Notes under the pieces: model-generated
Told to the model about the DNA's origin: nothing
Databases searched by the model: none
The model's input: only the letters and a program-made list of their open reading frames with translations
Translations under genes and position numbers: made by a program
DNA from: Hygrocybe punicea
Lineage: Eukaryota > Basidiomycota > Agaricomycetes > Agaricales > Hygrophoraceae
DNA length: 64,000 nt
Direction of reading: 5' to 3'
NCBI GenBank assembly: GCA_963556145.1
Contig: OY744469.1
Coordinates: 4,746,767-4,810,766 of the forward strand
Shown here: one piece after another, positions 1 to 11,585 of the stretch
Layout of the letters: every line of letters starts with the position of its first letter
Position numbering within the stretch: position 1 is the first letter of the stretch

Positions 1-166
1 TTGATCGACTTGCCGCAGGTTGGATTATCCCTGGGAAGCAGCGTAGGCTGACCTGAATTCCCGTCCATTAGCGTTGACCTTTTTCTGACCGCACTCTCAA
101 ATCAGAGCCATTGAAGAACACGACCGTTTGGCGGAGATGGACAAGGCCAAGTCGAAGGGAATGTAG
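1..166 (+). CDS. 3' end of an unidentified gene (partial)
   Basis: The window opens inside a plus-strand gene. A readable last exon ends with a short, highly charged helical tail (Ile-Glu-Glu-His, then Leu-Ala-Glu-Met-Asp-Lys, then several Lys/Ser residues) and stops at TAG 164-166. Upstream, positions 3-42 are open in one frame (with Trp-Ile-Ile-Pro-Gly). They could be joined to the tail by an intron of about 60 bp whose donor is near 43 and whose acceptor is near 110. The exact splice is ambiguous because two AG acceptors lie side by side. The product is not recognised. The stretch from 167 to 446 holds only the facing 3' regions of this gene and of the next, minus-strand gene. Confidence 0.4.
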
Positions 167-446
167 TAACCTGGTATCCATTTCAATGACCGAAGTCCAG
201 ATACTGTAAATATAAATGTCGGAAATTTCACAAAGTATCAGTAAGTTGGGACTTGCTCATTTGCTTTGTCCTTTACCCTTATATTATTACACTATTTACC
301 AGGTAATTCTATTTGGCTATTTGGCAAAGCTAACTTCTTGAACTTCATTGTCACATCCTCTTACGTGGATTGGTTACATGTAATTGAAACTGAAGCGTTG
401 GTTCTGTCGACAAATAATAACAACAAAGTGACCATCCAAAGCGTCC

Positions 447-1560
447 TCAATGCAAAGTCCTCAAGGCCTCTTTCAGCGTACTCCGTTCAGCGAGTAATGC
501 AAACATCTGCCAGCGTTGATCGCGGACCTCGCGATCTTTGAGTAGGACGACATCCTCATCGTCTAATACGTCGTTGTCTCCAAGAGCGAGGCGCATGGCA
601 GCAGCGGACTTGTTGGGTAAAGCGGCGGGGTTGACGGTGAAGAGAGTATCGAAGGAAGAGGAGGTGAGGATGTTGTTGTGCGAGTGCGGGATAGATGGGG
701 TAATAGACCTTATGGCGTGGGAAGTGGAGGTGAGCGTGAGGGCGTGTGTAATTAGTCGTTTGAGCTTTGCCTAGAGAGATGTGAGTGATGTCACGGAAGG
801 AAGGGTTGATAACAAAACCTCAAAAGCGAGCATCATGAGGGAGGAGACGGCGCGGGACGGCGCGCCTAGGTTGTGTTGTGCGGCAATTAAGTTGATGCGA
901 TCAGAGATGTGTTGGAGGGTAGGTGCATGGGTGACAGATGCTAGTTGTAGCGCGAGCCGACTCCCCGGAGGGTCTGTTGTTCGGTCGTGAGGACGGCAAT
1001 TAAAATACTCCAGAGACGCACCGCCTCGTTCTGGTATAAGAATGACTCCGCGCTCCTGTGAGATCTCATCCGTTCTTCGAAGGCTGATTGTGTCGAAAGC
1101 GGGTGGCATGGACTGTAGGCTGCGGATGCGTTCGCGCTCGCGCTTGCCCATTGCAACAGTCCATCGTTTTAGTCTGCCAGATCTGAGGGTATCATCGAGT
1201 GCTTCAGGGCCTTGGTAAGGGAGGGTGCGCCGACGTTTACGTGGAGGGGGCTTGGAGGCATCTGGGGGTGGTGTCAGGGGACGATGATGAGAGGACGCGT
1301 CGAAAAGAGAGATAACAAGGGCGTTGTGAAGCTGGACTAGGTCGATTTCAAGTCAGTTTGGTGAAAAAAAATTCAGTTAATAATAAGGGAGGCGGACCGA
1401 GGTGGGGAGAATCGAGGGATTGACGGACAACCTCGTCGAATTCAGATCTGGATATTCGGCCTGTTATAAATTGGTTGAGCGTATCAAAGTATCCAGGTGC
1501 TTTGGGACCGAGGCTTGAACCCAGCTGGCCCTTTATTGTGGAGGTCGAGGACAAGGACAT
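447..1560 (-). CDS. HFI1: SAGA complex subunit Ada1/Hfi1-like (SAGA-Tad1 domain)
   Basis: Three exons read on the minus strand: 1560-1398, 1336-819 and 770-447. They total 1,005 nt, a continuous frame of 334 codons plus TGA. The first exon gives an N-terminus with Gly-Arg-Ile-Ser-Arg-Ser-Glu-Phe-Asp. After splicing it runs into Leu-Val-Gln-Leu-His-Asn-Ala-Leu, the hallmark of the SAGA-Tad1 family (yeast Hfi1/Ada1). That family stabilises the SAGA histone acetyltransferase coactivator in the nucleus. A basic, Pro-rich stretch (PPPRKRRR) near residue 90 looks like a nuclear localisation signal. The 48-bp second intron carries a CTCAC-type branch site. The 5' intron uses a GTCCGC donor, a non-consensus form, but phase and homology support it. 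The gene is divergent from the makorin-like gene, with about 90 bp between the starts. The family call is by remembered motif, so moderately sure. Confidence 0.72.
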
Positions 1561-1649
1561 GTTTCGGACCCTAACCCTACATTATTCGGGTGTATCATGA
1601 TTATGTTGATTTCAAGTTATTACACCGTTCAAGTTTACACCGTTTCCTG

Positions 1650-4335
1650 ATGTCGAATGACCGACCTTCGACCTCTAAATCGCGCGGGACGTGTCGTTTC
1701 TACAACCAATCTCGGGGTTGTTTTGCTGGTGATAAATGCAAATTCCTTCACGAGGAGTCGGACGGATTGACTCCCTTCGATCGGGCCAAGCTCTGCCGTT
1801 ACTACACGAACGGTGCGTGACTGCCAGTGATTCACAGCCGTAATGGGGACCAATTCCGTTGACGAGCCTGGACTACGCACTGGCAGGCTACTGCCGCAGA
1901 GGCGGCCGATGCTGGTTTCGCCATGTCACACCTGCGTCATCGGAGGGGCAGGAGCACCCGCAAGAGGACAGCGGGGAGAATATTTGCTGCATCTGTCTTG
2001 AGAATCCGACGACCTATGGCTTGCTTGGTACTACCTTCTTTCATCATGTTCCTTGCGTTTGCTCACTTTTTGTCCTCGTTGCAGCGGGCTGCAGCCATGT
2101 ATTTTGCATACAGGTTTGTCCTTTCTCTTCATTCTGCTTGGGATTTCTCCATATCATTATCAGTGCATCCGCCAATGGCGCGATCCGGCCGGTAAATCCG
2201 GCGACGTCGTCTATTCTGGCGTGACGAAGAAGTGTCCCCTGTGTCGTTCTGCATCCCGCTTCATCACCCCGTCCTCGCACTTCTTTCCGCAGGGCACCCC
2301 GGCAAAGTTAGCTATGATTGAGGGATACAAGAAAAGCATGGCACGCGTTCCTTGTCGGTCAGTGGTGCCTTTGTTCACGTCTAATGTCGACTCTTCGTCT
2401 TTGTCGTTGGTACTGAAGAGCAAGACAGGTATTTCCAGAACTCAAGGACTCCTAAGCGATTTTGCCCCTTTGGGAGAGATTGTTTCTACCAACACCTCAA
2501 TGGTGACGGTTCGCAGTATGTTTTTGATCACGGGGTCGATCATAATATGAAAGTAAGTGCCCCCTTTCCTGATCATCTAGGATACCAAAACCCGCAGATC
2601 TACTGTTCGCGCCAAAACCGCAGCGCTAGGAGCCGGCAGTCATCCTATTTACCCAGCGCACTCGATGAGCAGCTGAGCGATGCGATTCTCGCGAGCCTGG
2701 ACGTGCCGTGGCCGAACCGTGCGTGGGGCAATCCAGAAGATGACCTTTTGAGCTTGAGCATGTTTGAGCGGCAGGATGGTGGCGGCGGTCCGGGTGAGTC
2801 TGTTGAGGGTGAGGGTGAGCACGAGGTGGACCTTGAGGCTAGATTGGTCCGTCAGGGTCGTTTCTTTTGTGGATCCTGCCGGTTTGACGTTTGACGTTGG
2901 CACGTTTGGCGCCTCAGATTTTGGCAACGTTGGCGTCGTTTAGAGATGAGGACGAGAGAAGGGATGATGAAGATGAAGAAGATGATGACGATGACGATGA
3001 CGAAGGACTTCCAAGGGTGTCACAGCTATGGGACGATTTAACTTCGGATGTAGAAGCGGACATGGGTACGGACATGGGTGAGATGGTGGATGGGGAAGGT
3101 CCAGAAGTAGACGGAATGCTTGGGAATAGAACAGATGGTGAAGCTTCTTATGGATGGTCCATCCCACACCCACCCAACGCCGCTTCAACTTCTGAATTAC
3201 CGCTACCAATAGCTGCAGATGGCTCTTCTTCATCGGGGTGGGAAGAGAGGGTGAAACAGTCTTCAGACGGATGGCAAGATCAGTGGTCATCTCTTAACAG
3301 TGATTGGGCGACGGCCATCGAAGATTTAGATAACAGGGCGACCACTTCGAGCGGCTACCACCACACTAGTGCCCATTACTCTTCGTGGGACGATACCGAA
3401 GGCCAGTCCAGTCGTGCGATGAACAGACTGGCGTCCGATCGGAGGACGCCTCGCTCTGTCACAGCGCAAGAACTTGCCACCTTTCAAGCCTTTCATGGTA
3501 ATGGTTATTTCGACAGTGAGCCTTCGTCCCCTTCTTCCGTTCTATCAGCTTTCACATCGGCACATACCAATTCGCTCGCATCGAGTTCTAAGAGGGACTC
3601 GATGGGCAATTATTCTGGGACAGAGGAGGGGCTGACATTGTCTCAAGAGGCTTCCGATTTCAGAAACGTTGTATACTCTGATCCGGACAGGGAGATAGGG
3701 AAAAACAAAGGTCTGTCATTTTAAAAAAATCACGGGAAATGAATCACTCACAATCACCCCGGGCAGAGGACGTTCAGAGTGAATCATGCCCAGTCAGGGC
3801 GTTTGATCTGGTCGATATAGGCTCGGCGTCCCCGGATAACTCGCGGCTGGATGGGGATGAGCAGTATGGAGGTGGAATGGATGGGAACAGGAACGGAGAC
3901 GAAAAGGAAGGAGAAGGAGAAGTGAAGGGGGTGTGTTGGACGGCACTGGAGAGTGAGGGAGAGGGAGAGACGGTAACGGAGATGTCTGCGGGCGACATTG
4001 GCGAGCAGAAGGAACCGCCGTTCGTCACAGATGGGAGGGGAAGAGTGGTATGGAGCAGTGCACGGCCCATTGCAGACCGAGGCACCTGCAGTCGGCCGAT
4101 CGGTGGAATGAAGGGAAAGATGGCGGAAAAGACTGTTGGGGACGGTGCTCACATCGGCGACGCTGGGTTCACGACCGATGGAAGAGGCAGAGTCATTGGA
4201 ACTAGCGAGGAGAGTCGATTGGAAAGGGAAGAGAATGGTGAAGTCAAAAAGGTACAAGTGGAGGTGGGTGGAGAAGAGTTATCAGAGGAAGTATCAGAAG
4301 CAGTGTTGTCTCGAGTATTTACTGGACCATGCTGA
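1650..4335 (+). CDS. Makorin-type E3 ubiquitin ligase (CCCH + RING, acidic tail)
   Basis: Well-supported exons are 1650-1812, 1887-2027, 2085-2113, 2164-2357, 2429-2552, 2598 onward, and 3767-4335. The first five total 651 nt in frame. Domain order is CCCH (C-x7-C-x5-C-x3-H, about residues 11-30), a second CCCH split by intron 1, a RING (C-x2-C ... C-x-H-x2-C-x2-C ... CPLC), then a third CCCH beginning Pro-Cys-Arg-Tyr-Phe. This is the makorin arrangement, so an RNA-binding RING ubiquitin ligase is inferred. The C-terminal half is long, acidic and low complexity. It contains two copies of an F-x-TDGRGRV motif (about 4018-4050 and 4168-4200). The junction between the third zinc finger exon and the acidic part (about 2800-2945) is uncertain: a GTGAGT donor at 2804 with an acceptor near 2945 keeps frame. 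The last intron, 3711-3766, is clear. The start at 1650 is the first ATG in frame before the first CCCH. Confidence 0.82.
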
Positions 4336-4559
4336 TATGGACAGCTCGGTTTAGCGATTTGCTTTATTTCTATACAAGTGTATTGTAATCTCAAATTCGG
4401 CATGAATCTAATCCTTTGCTTGTTTGCGTCGAATGGCTTTCCACGACTAGGACGAACAGCAATGTGAAACCTTATCGTGTTCATTTATAATCTTCAAGAA
4501 ACATGTTACAATGTTGTCATTCGCCCAACGGCAAAGACTTCGCTCAAGCGTGGCCGAGC

Positions 4560-6710
4560 TCACAGACGGTTTCTTCGACACCGATTGCAAGCCAAAATCT
4601 GACATCCCAAACAACGCTGGTCATGTGCATACCACACGTCAGTGTTGAATCCAAGTTAATGTTTTTATCGACAACGTACGAAAAGATAATGCGGAAGATC
4701 GTGATGACACGTTTCACAACCCCCTCCACCGTTGCGGTATCGCCAGTTCTTATGCACGCAGTCATGGTTTACGCGCAGCTCTTCAACGGCCTCTCGAATA
4801 AGTTTAGCCCGGTCAACGGAGTTCGTGGTGTTGCCTGGTCGTCGAACAATGTCAACCCTGGCTCTGGGTGTGACATTCGACGGTGAAGGTGGCGGGGGCA
4901 ATCTTAACGCTGCTCTGCGATCAGCGATCCGTTTCGAAGCCTCTGCACGAAGTGCCTCTTCCTGCTTTATAGAGTTTTTGTATGAGGTATCTGGGAGGGA
5001 CACCTTGGCTCGGTTTCGGCGCTGCTCGATACGTGCCTCTGCTTCTGCAAGGAGTCGTTCTCTCTCTACTCCAGCGTTGACGTGCGGCCTTGGTGTCACA
5101 GCTGGTGCCAAGGCAGGACTTGAAGGACTGGAAAGGCTGGTCGGATGGCCAGACCGGCGGTCGGTGGACGTGTTTCCAGGAGGATTAGGAATATAACGTC
5201 GCCAATCATTCACGACGTCGTGTAATCCGCGTACGACTTCGTTCCTACCGATTGGAGTCGGCGGGGGTTGGACAACTGGATGAGTAACACGGGGAACAAC
5301 ATGTGGCAGTGGTGCATTGGAAGGTCCTGCAAGGGGAGGCACTGGTGGTCGTACTGGGACAACTACTGGTGGTCGTACTGCTGGGACGACTACTGGTGGT
5401 CGTATTGGGACAACACGACGCGCTGGGGGCAGTGGAACGCGATTCGCAGCGAGCTGGGCGTCGACCCGTCTCTCAGCGGCCTGAAAGAGTCGATTTTCAT
5501 CCCATTGAGGGCATGCGCAGGTCTTCCATCGCGCCCGACAAAGATAACAAAACTCAGTCTTGCACCTACAGGTCATATGATAACAACCCATAGAGAGCTC
5601 TATCATCTGGTCGCAGCCCGGGCAGCGGGCCCAATTCGCCATTCTGCTCAGCGCAATAACGTCCTGATCATTGTCGTCGGGCCTGCAAGAGTGCCAGGTG
5701 TTGTCTTTGACCTGGCCTTTGCAACCATTGCAAGTGCGGGTAGAGCACTGAGGAACAGGACAGGTGATGATCGCTTTGAACCAGCCTTCGCACACAGGTC
5801 CGAGAAAGCGACTACAGGATGGGTTGGCACAATAAACGCGCTTCAATGTCCCAAATTCTTTCTCTTTTTCACGAAATAGAGCCACGTGTTCGGTCGTCAA
5901 ATGTCGTTGGACCGCCCCAAATGGTATTGGTAGCCTGCAGCAGCGTGGCGGGAACAAGGATTCGTCTCCAGTGGCTGCTCGGAACAAGTCAATTACGCAG
6001 GCTTTGTCGTAGTGATGACCGCAAGGAGCGCGGACTTCTACCCCACGGATTGGGTCTTGGCATATTACACAATTATGACCAGTGAGACTGTTGATTACTT
6101 ATCAGATTCATGTCTGACCATTGGGGGAAAAAAAGACCCCATACCGAGACGAGGTTGGAGCAGGTGGAGCAGGCGAAGCATTCGGTAAGTTAGGGGTGAC
6201 GATAGGAGCGATAAAGGACCACAACCAATCCCCGACCCATGACGTTTGCGATGTACCGGTAGTCTTACTGTAATAAATGTTAAAAAGTCTTCAATCTGCT
6301 TTTCGTGTTTACATACGGAGGCGTAACCTGTTGGGGGGCGCGTCGGGGGAGAGCTTGCGCCGCTGCAGGCCGCCATATGGGCCGCGGAACTCTGTGACAA
6401 CTCAGTTTCCCGAACACAGCCAGATCTAAATATCAGGAATTGAAACTTACGTTTGTCTCAGTTCCCGCTCCCGTTCTTCCTCTTGTAAAGCTCGAGCCAG
6501 TGCACGATCGTTATTGAACATGATGGTGAATCGCGCTTCCTCTGCCGAGAGGGCGAGCGCCAATGCGGCGTCTGATCTAGCTGTGCCATTTCTACGATTG
6601 AGATTCCTGTCCATCTGCACGATATCGTCGAGCGAAAGCTGGGCGGCTAAAGTGAGTATATCATCCTCGGTATTTACATTCCTGCTAGATGATGCAGCAG
6701 TAGAGGACAT
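4560..6710 (-). CDS. RBR-type (RING-IBR-RING) E3 ubiquitin ligase
   Basis: Five exons on the minus strand (6710-6451, 6391-6317, 6267-6145, 6087-4680, 4616-4560) sum to exactly 1,923 nt, giving 640 residues. The N-terminus has a ubiquitin-interacting-motif-like helix (NDRALARALQEEE, about residues 68-80). RING1 starts CVICQDP at about residue 159. The IBR (YCANPSC...) is at about 238-287. RING2 (CPGCDQMIE...MGCYHMTC) is at about 308-326, with the expected thioester cysteine at about 321. RBR ligases take ubiquitin from E2 onto that cysteine before transfer. A Pro-rich linker follows. The last exon supplies Arg-Cys-Leu-Gly-Cys-Gln and the tail ACNRCRRNRL, which closes a final Cys-rich module and matches the family's usual ending. 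Without the 63-bp last intron (4617-4679) the frame would stop early, so this splice is needed. Confidence 0.87.
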
Positions 6711-6756
6711 GGTAATGTGAACAAAGCCTTAGGCACACGGTGGTTGATAAACAAGG

Positions 6757-6792
6757 ATCCGCAGTATGGGTCGATCCGCAGTATGGGTCCAG
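6757..6792. repeat. 17-bp direct duplication in the Crinkler upstream region
   Basis: The stretch GATCCGCAGTATGGGTC occurs twice back to back (about 6757-6773 and 6774-6790) in the 269-bp interval between the divergent RBR and Crinkler-like genes. It is a simple local duplication. No promoter motif could be assigned in this interval. Confidence 0.6.
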
Positions 6793-8264
6793 CCTCATGG
6801 CCTTCCTAATCGCTCAGAGACTTATAATAATCTGTGAGCTTTGGGACTCACGGCGTCAGGCTCATGCCCTGAAACTGAAAATGGTTTATAATAAGTATCA
6901 GCTCAGGACTCGGACGCGGCCCGAATAGGGGGTCGCTGGACCTTGCCGATGTCGTCACGTCTCCTCGACTTCTTCCACTATGTCTGACGGTTCAAATCAA
7001 CTGCCAGTGTGGTGCCTCATCGATGGTGATGGCGATTCCATCTTCATGGTCGAGCCACGGACCGGCGACAACATCTACAACCTCAAGAAGCTCGTCATCA
7101 AGGAAGGGATCGGAGCCAATAGCAGCATCGATCCCTCAGATCTTGTGCTTTGGAAGGTGCGCATACAGGCTACGAATCCAGGTTTAAACACTGCAACTAA
7201 TTGTCGCTAGCTCAACGAACCGGTTCCTATCAAACAAAAAGACGCCTTCATCAAACGTGTCCCGAAACTTGGTACTGATGCCTTTGTCGAGTTGGAAGAG
7301 ACGGATCTTGTGTCGGAGCTCTTCCCCAGTCCTCCGAAGAATCATTTGCACATTCTAGTGCAGCTACCGCCCGCGGGTGAGTAACCTGCCCTCGATTCTT
7401 CCCTTTTAAATCTCTTTCCCATGTCGCCAATTTCGCTTTTACCTCATTGCTTTTATTATTTGTGTTGACTCTTGGCTACGAAAGGGGGAGCTCCAACAAA
7501 TTGGGACACCTTCCACGACACTTTGCTGGACAAGCTGTCAGCACCTATTCCTCGTGGATTTCGGGTCGCAACAGGCATCGCAAATCATTCCATGGCCACT
7601 CGGCCCCCAGCAAATTTTGATTTACACCTCCCATCGGATCAACAGCTTCTCTTTGTGAAATGGGCTCCGAACCTGGTTGCGGAAGGCATGAAGAGGCTCA
7701 AAGCCCTCCATCTGGGGAATGCTTCTGTTCGCGATCCAGGTGATGATTTTTGGAAACATAACGACATTGATGCCAACATTAGTCGTCTCTCTCGTTGGCG
7801 AATTGTTACGGGCGAGCGGCAGATTCAGATCATCACAGACCAACGCTTTCTCCAGCCAATATGCAATATTGCGTCTCGCATCCTATTTTATCTCAACGCG
7901 GATCCACCAGAAATGCAGGCATGGGAATACGATGACCTCACAACTCAAACTGGCGACTTAGGTCCTTGGGACACCGTTATCAAGCTCTCCCTAGATCAAG
8001 ACACAGTCGCGTCAACAATATTAGTCCAGACCCTCATTGAACGTATCATCTACGCTGTAGAGTTGAAATGCTTGACCGTCGCTCCATCGACATTCTTCTA
8101 TCGGGCCGTGTGTCGCGCTGCATACAATATCTTTCGAGATCCAAAAGAATTTGCTTTTCAAAAATGCAGGGAGGGCGTCAATTGTCGACACGCCAAAATA
8201 CGCGACTTTTCCAACACAACCGATGATCCACAATTTGTTCACGAGATCCAAAAGCTTTCTGAAT

Positions 8265-8694
8265 TTATTGTCTATTTCAGGCAAGTTGGCGGAGCCTAAA
8301 AAAACTCCGAAATAAATCGCAAACGGAAATTTGAGATATCTCGCCGAATATTCAACGGAATAGAAATGCAATGACATTTTTTTCAATCCGAGACCAGACG
8401 GTGCCTGTCTGTCACTGACCGAAGTTCAGAAAGTCATGTTCTCAATGAATCTCAAATTTTGGATTTCGGCAGCCACAGTACCATCAATCATGGTAAAAAG
8501 TCACTTTGGGAAGGTATACCACATTTTTAAGGCCTCGGTATACAATAGATTCATATTATCAATTTTTGCAAACATTTTGGTACTGCTCCGATGACAATCC
8601 ATTATGTCTTCAGCGAGTTGCAAGTTTTTTCCGGTGGATTTGCTTTTTTAGACATTTTTTTAGGCTCCGCCAACTTGCTTGAAATAGACAATAA
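8265..8694. mobile_element. 430-bp MITE-like insertion with 40-bp terminal inverted repeats
   Basis: Positions 8265-8304 and 8655-8694 are inverted copies of each other with 39 of 40 bases matching; the one mismatch is opposite 8280. The 350-bp interior is AT-rich and non-coding. The element splits the Crinkler-like reading frame. Coding sense appears on both sides and reads into the repeat arms, which is unusual. A target-site duplication could not be fixed: a 3-bp AAT is possible but is not consistent with restoring the frame. Small size, matched ends and no coding capacity fit a miniature inverted-repeat transposable element. Confidence 0.6.
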
Positions 8695-9016
8695 TCCAAC
8701 CCCAGACGAATTACAACATCTGATGAGTGACCTCCGCCTCATTAAGAATGATCATGCCGACAATTCTGGCAAAATCAATACTGAGGCCGCGGAACCCATA
8801 ACAGAATTTTCCAAGCACCCGCGCGCTCACGTCGCGTTGGCGATCATGCGCTCCGGGGCAATACCTCTCCAACATGACAACGATGATGATCCTGTCGCCC
8901 GCGTTTTAGCAGGATCCAGTACAAGCGACCCTATACAAGCTAACAACACATTGAACAGCACTTTCCAGGAGCAGCAATCGAGTCCTCAAGATTGTCAAGA
9001 TTGGGAATGGACAGGG

Positions 9017-10732
9017 CATCAGTAAATGGGGTTTTGACTTATTTGACTTAGCTGACTTAATCACAAGCCATAAGAGGCTAAGTAAACTAAGTGTCCGATA
9101 AGTAGACTAAGTATATCTAAGGCACTAAGTAACATACACTTTTACTTTGTGTTTTTATTTTTCTTAAGACTTTTTTTACTTTTCATATATTCCATTCCTT
9201 TTTGCTTCCTTAACACTTTTTCGTAGTTCAGTGTGGATGATTATGTAATATACATCGAAGTGGCGAGTCGAAAATTTCTCTAAGTCCAAACTTTGGCTTT
9301 ATTTGTACACGGTTCGTTTTAACAACAAGGTAAGCGCTACCTCTCTTAAACGACCGCCACAACCTCCTTCTCCACCAGTGACCGTGGCGAAGACCCAACG
9401 GCGGCACCACCACCATGATGGAACAGCTGCAACACCACCACCACTGGTGCCGACAGCGATGCAACAGCGGCAACATCACCACCACCACCACCACCAGTGA
9501 CGGCGGCGACACAACGGCGGCAACACCACCAGCGGCATCACCACCACCACCACCAGCGGCGACATAATAGCGGCAACACCACCACCAGTGATAGCAATGC
9601 AACGGCTGCAACACCACCACCACCACCACTGCCCCAGCAATGGTGGCTACACTACAACCACCACCAGAAACGGCACTACCAGCACCAGCACCATCACGTT
9701 GGTAGCACCACCAGCACTAGCACACCACGGCGGTAGAACCACCAGTACCACCAGTGGCGACACCAGCACCAACACAACACCAGCACCATCACGGCGGCAG
9801 CGGCTACGCTATGACCACCACCAGAAATGGCGGCACCACCACCACCAGTGGCGGCAACGCAACAGCTGCAACACCATGACCACGACCACCAGCAATGGCA
9901 GCTACGCTGCGACCCCCACAACCACGACCACCAGCAATGGCGGCTACGCTACGACCACCACCAGCACCAGCTCCATCATGTCGGTAGCACCACCAGCAAT
10001 AGCCCACCACGGCGGTAGAACCACCAGCAATAGCACACGATGGCGGTAGGACCACCAGCACCACCAGCACCAGAATCAGCACCAGCACCAGCACGGCGGC
10101 AGTGGCTACGCTATGACCACCACCAGAAACGGTGGCACCACCACCAGCACAGCGGCAGCAGCAGCACCAACACCAACACCAGCACCGTCACGGCGGCAGT
10201 GGCTACGCTACGACCACCACCAGAAATGGCGGCACCACCACCAGTGGCAGCAATGCAACGGCTGCAACACCACCACCACCAGCAACGGTGGCTACGCTAC
10301 GACCACCACCAGAAACGGCGGCACCACCAGCACCAGCATGGCGGCGGCAGCAACACCAGCACCACTAGCACCACCAGCATGGCATCACCAGCAGCCGCAG
10401 CACCACTGTTAGCAGCATGGCGGCGGCGGCAGTAGCAGCACCAGCTGGATACTGGGTGTGGCATTACTCGAACATACTGTACTTGTCCTGTAGTTAATAT
10501 AATAGTAATATATTTTATTGATTTCTGCAAATATCCATTCTCAGTGAAATAATAGAAGAATAAGTACTATTTAAGATTGATAAGTCAACAATAAGTCAGA
10601 TTTAAGTCATTCAAGCAGAGAGACCTACTTAATTTCGTCTTAGTCGTCTTAGTGCTTAAGACGCTCTAAGACAGCTAAGTGCTGACTAAGAGCTGACTAA
10701 GGCGGGATAAGACCGAACCCCATTTCCTGATG
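9017..10732. mobile_element. 1.7-kb non-autonomous DNA element, CATCAG...CTGATG ends
   Basis: The left end begins CATCAGTAAATGGGGTT and the right end is the inverted counterpart (AACCCCATTTCCTGATG). Subterminal regions on both sides are packed with short CTTAG/TAAGTC/GACTTA words in both orientations, as in CACTA-like and related elements with transposase-binding clusters. G runs flank both ends, consistent with a 2-3 bp target duplication of G residues that cannot be delimited. The interior (about 9360-10430) is a trinucleotide-rich degenerate minisatellite and encodes no transposase. The element lies in the 3' part of the Crinkler-like gene. Confidence 0.6.
9360..10430. repeat. Degenerate CAC/AGC/GGC minisatellite inside the 1.7-kb element
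   Basis: About 1.1 kb is built from CAC, CAG, GGC and AAC triplets. A longer imperfect unit recurs that contains GGCTACGCTACGACCACC followed by CACCAGAAA(C/T)GGCGGCACC; clear copies lie near 9805, 9940, 10105, 10200 and 10290. All forward frames are open over long distances as Thr/His/Gln-rich text. This is a consequence of composition, so none is annotated as a gene. Confidence 0.75.
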
Positions 10733-10799
10733 GGGGAGATGAATTCGAGGAGCATTACGCATGTGTCTTGCAACAGGTATAGCTATATGCCTTCGACGT

Positions 10800-11583
10800 T
10801 GTAGAGGGTCCTCGACCCTCTGAGGCCGTAACATCGATATCTAGCGAATCCGCTTGAACCCGACATCTCTAGCAATCTACGCTCGAACCCGACGCAACCC
10901 GATGCATACCGACTAGCACGGCTGCTCACGTACCTGGTCGGTCTATCTCCTAAACTCACGGAACTTCAAATATCAAAGATAGATCTCATCGGACTGGGAT
11001 CCCGACATCGGACTTGCCTTATTCACGCCTAGCATCTCCCTTATGGGGATATAGTAAAGTATATTGCATCTTTTACGGTTTTTATATCTTCCACCCATTT
11101 TCCCTGTCATTGTCGCCTCGCAACACTCTTCCTACTTCCCCATTTTTATTCTCCTTTGTTTCCTCTCATCGGCCGAGGACTCTCGTCCGAATCTAGGTAC
11201 AGAAATTTGTAGTATAAAAATGGTGCCCAAGCGCTGTCTCATAATAAGAAACCAGTTCCCCCGTTTCCTCTCTCTGAGAATTAGTCTCTCAGTAAAATCC
11301 ATCGCACACATTACTCGTCAGATTCCTCGACGCTCTCCCCGTCGTTCTGCCGCCTTTATCTCTACGTCCCTCGTCACCCGACACCCGACCCGCCGTACCC
11401 GACATCATCGGCTTCATCGGCTTCGACCGGTCTCGATAGATTTCAGTAGTTTACTTGGCGGCTTCTTACCATTTATATACTATCATCTTACTGAAGCTTG
11501 TTAGACTATTCCTAGTCACTTCTACGCTGACCCCCACAGGCTTAGGATTATTATTCCGCAGCCACCCCGACCTCGCCTTTACA
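10800..11583 (+). repeat. LTR of family A (plus orientation, copy A')
   Basis: A 784-bp LTR with TG...CA ends (TGTAGAGGG at 10800, CTTTACA at 11583). It is recognised because an inverted copy of the same sequence lies at 13338-14130, at roughly 95% by eye. A TATA-like TATAAAA is at about 11214. Immediately downstream, after two bases, comes the primer-binding site. It begins 17 bp after the end of the broken Crinkler-like gene. Confidence 0.85.
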
Positions 11584-11585
11584 TC

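Larger units (their letters stand above)
6980..10782 (+). pseudogene. Crinkler (CRN)-like effector gene, interrupted by two insertions
   Basis: Exons 6980-7156, 7211-7376 and 7485 onward splice with clean phases. The N-terminal ~110 residues (LPVWCLIDGDGDS..., LKKLVI, DPSDLVLWK, then HLHILVQLP) match the ubiquitin-like N-terminal Crinkler domain, known from secreted oomycete effectors and also found in Agaricomycetes. About 270 further residues of unrecognised C-terminal domain follow (WDTFHDTLLD..., two WxxN/FVKW-type segments). At 8265 the frame enters a 430-bp insertion and stops at 8299. Beyond it 8696-9013 is open again (DELQHLMSDLR..., DWEWTG). A second insertion (9017-10732) follows, and 10733-10782 can supply a short acidic tail ending at TAG 10780-10782. 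As it stands the gene encodes at most a truncated product. No signal peptide was seen at the N-terminus. Confidence 0.72.

Noticed and set aside
266..774. Two plus-strand frames at the window start
   Set aside because: They lie on the opposite strand of the ADA1-like gene and its 3' flank and show no splice or domain support.
5268..5879. 203-codon Trp-rich plus-strand frame
   Set aside because: Complement of the Pro-rich linker and RING domains of the RBR gene.
9303..10435. Several His/Thr/Gln-rich frames on both strands
   Set aside because: Triplet-repeat composition keeps all frames open; there are no splice or homology signals.
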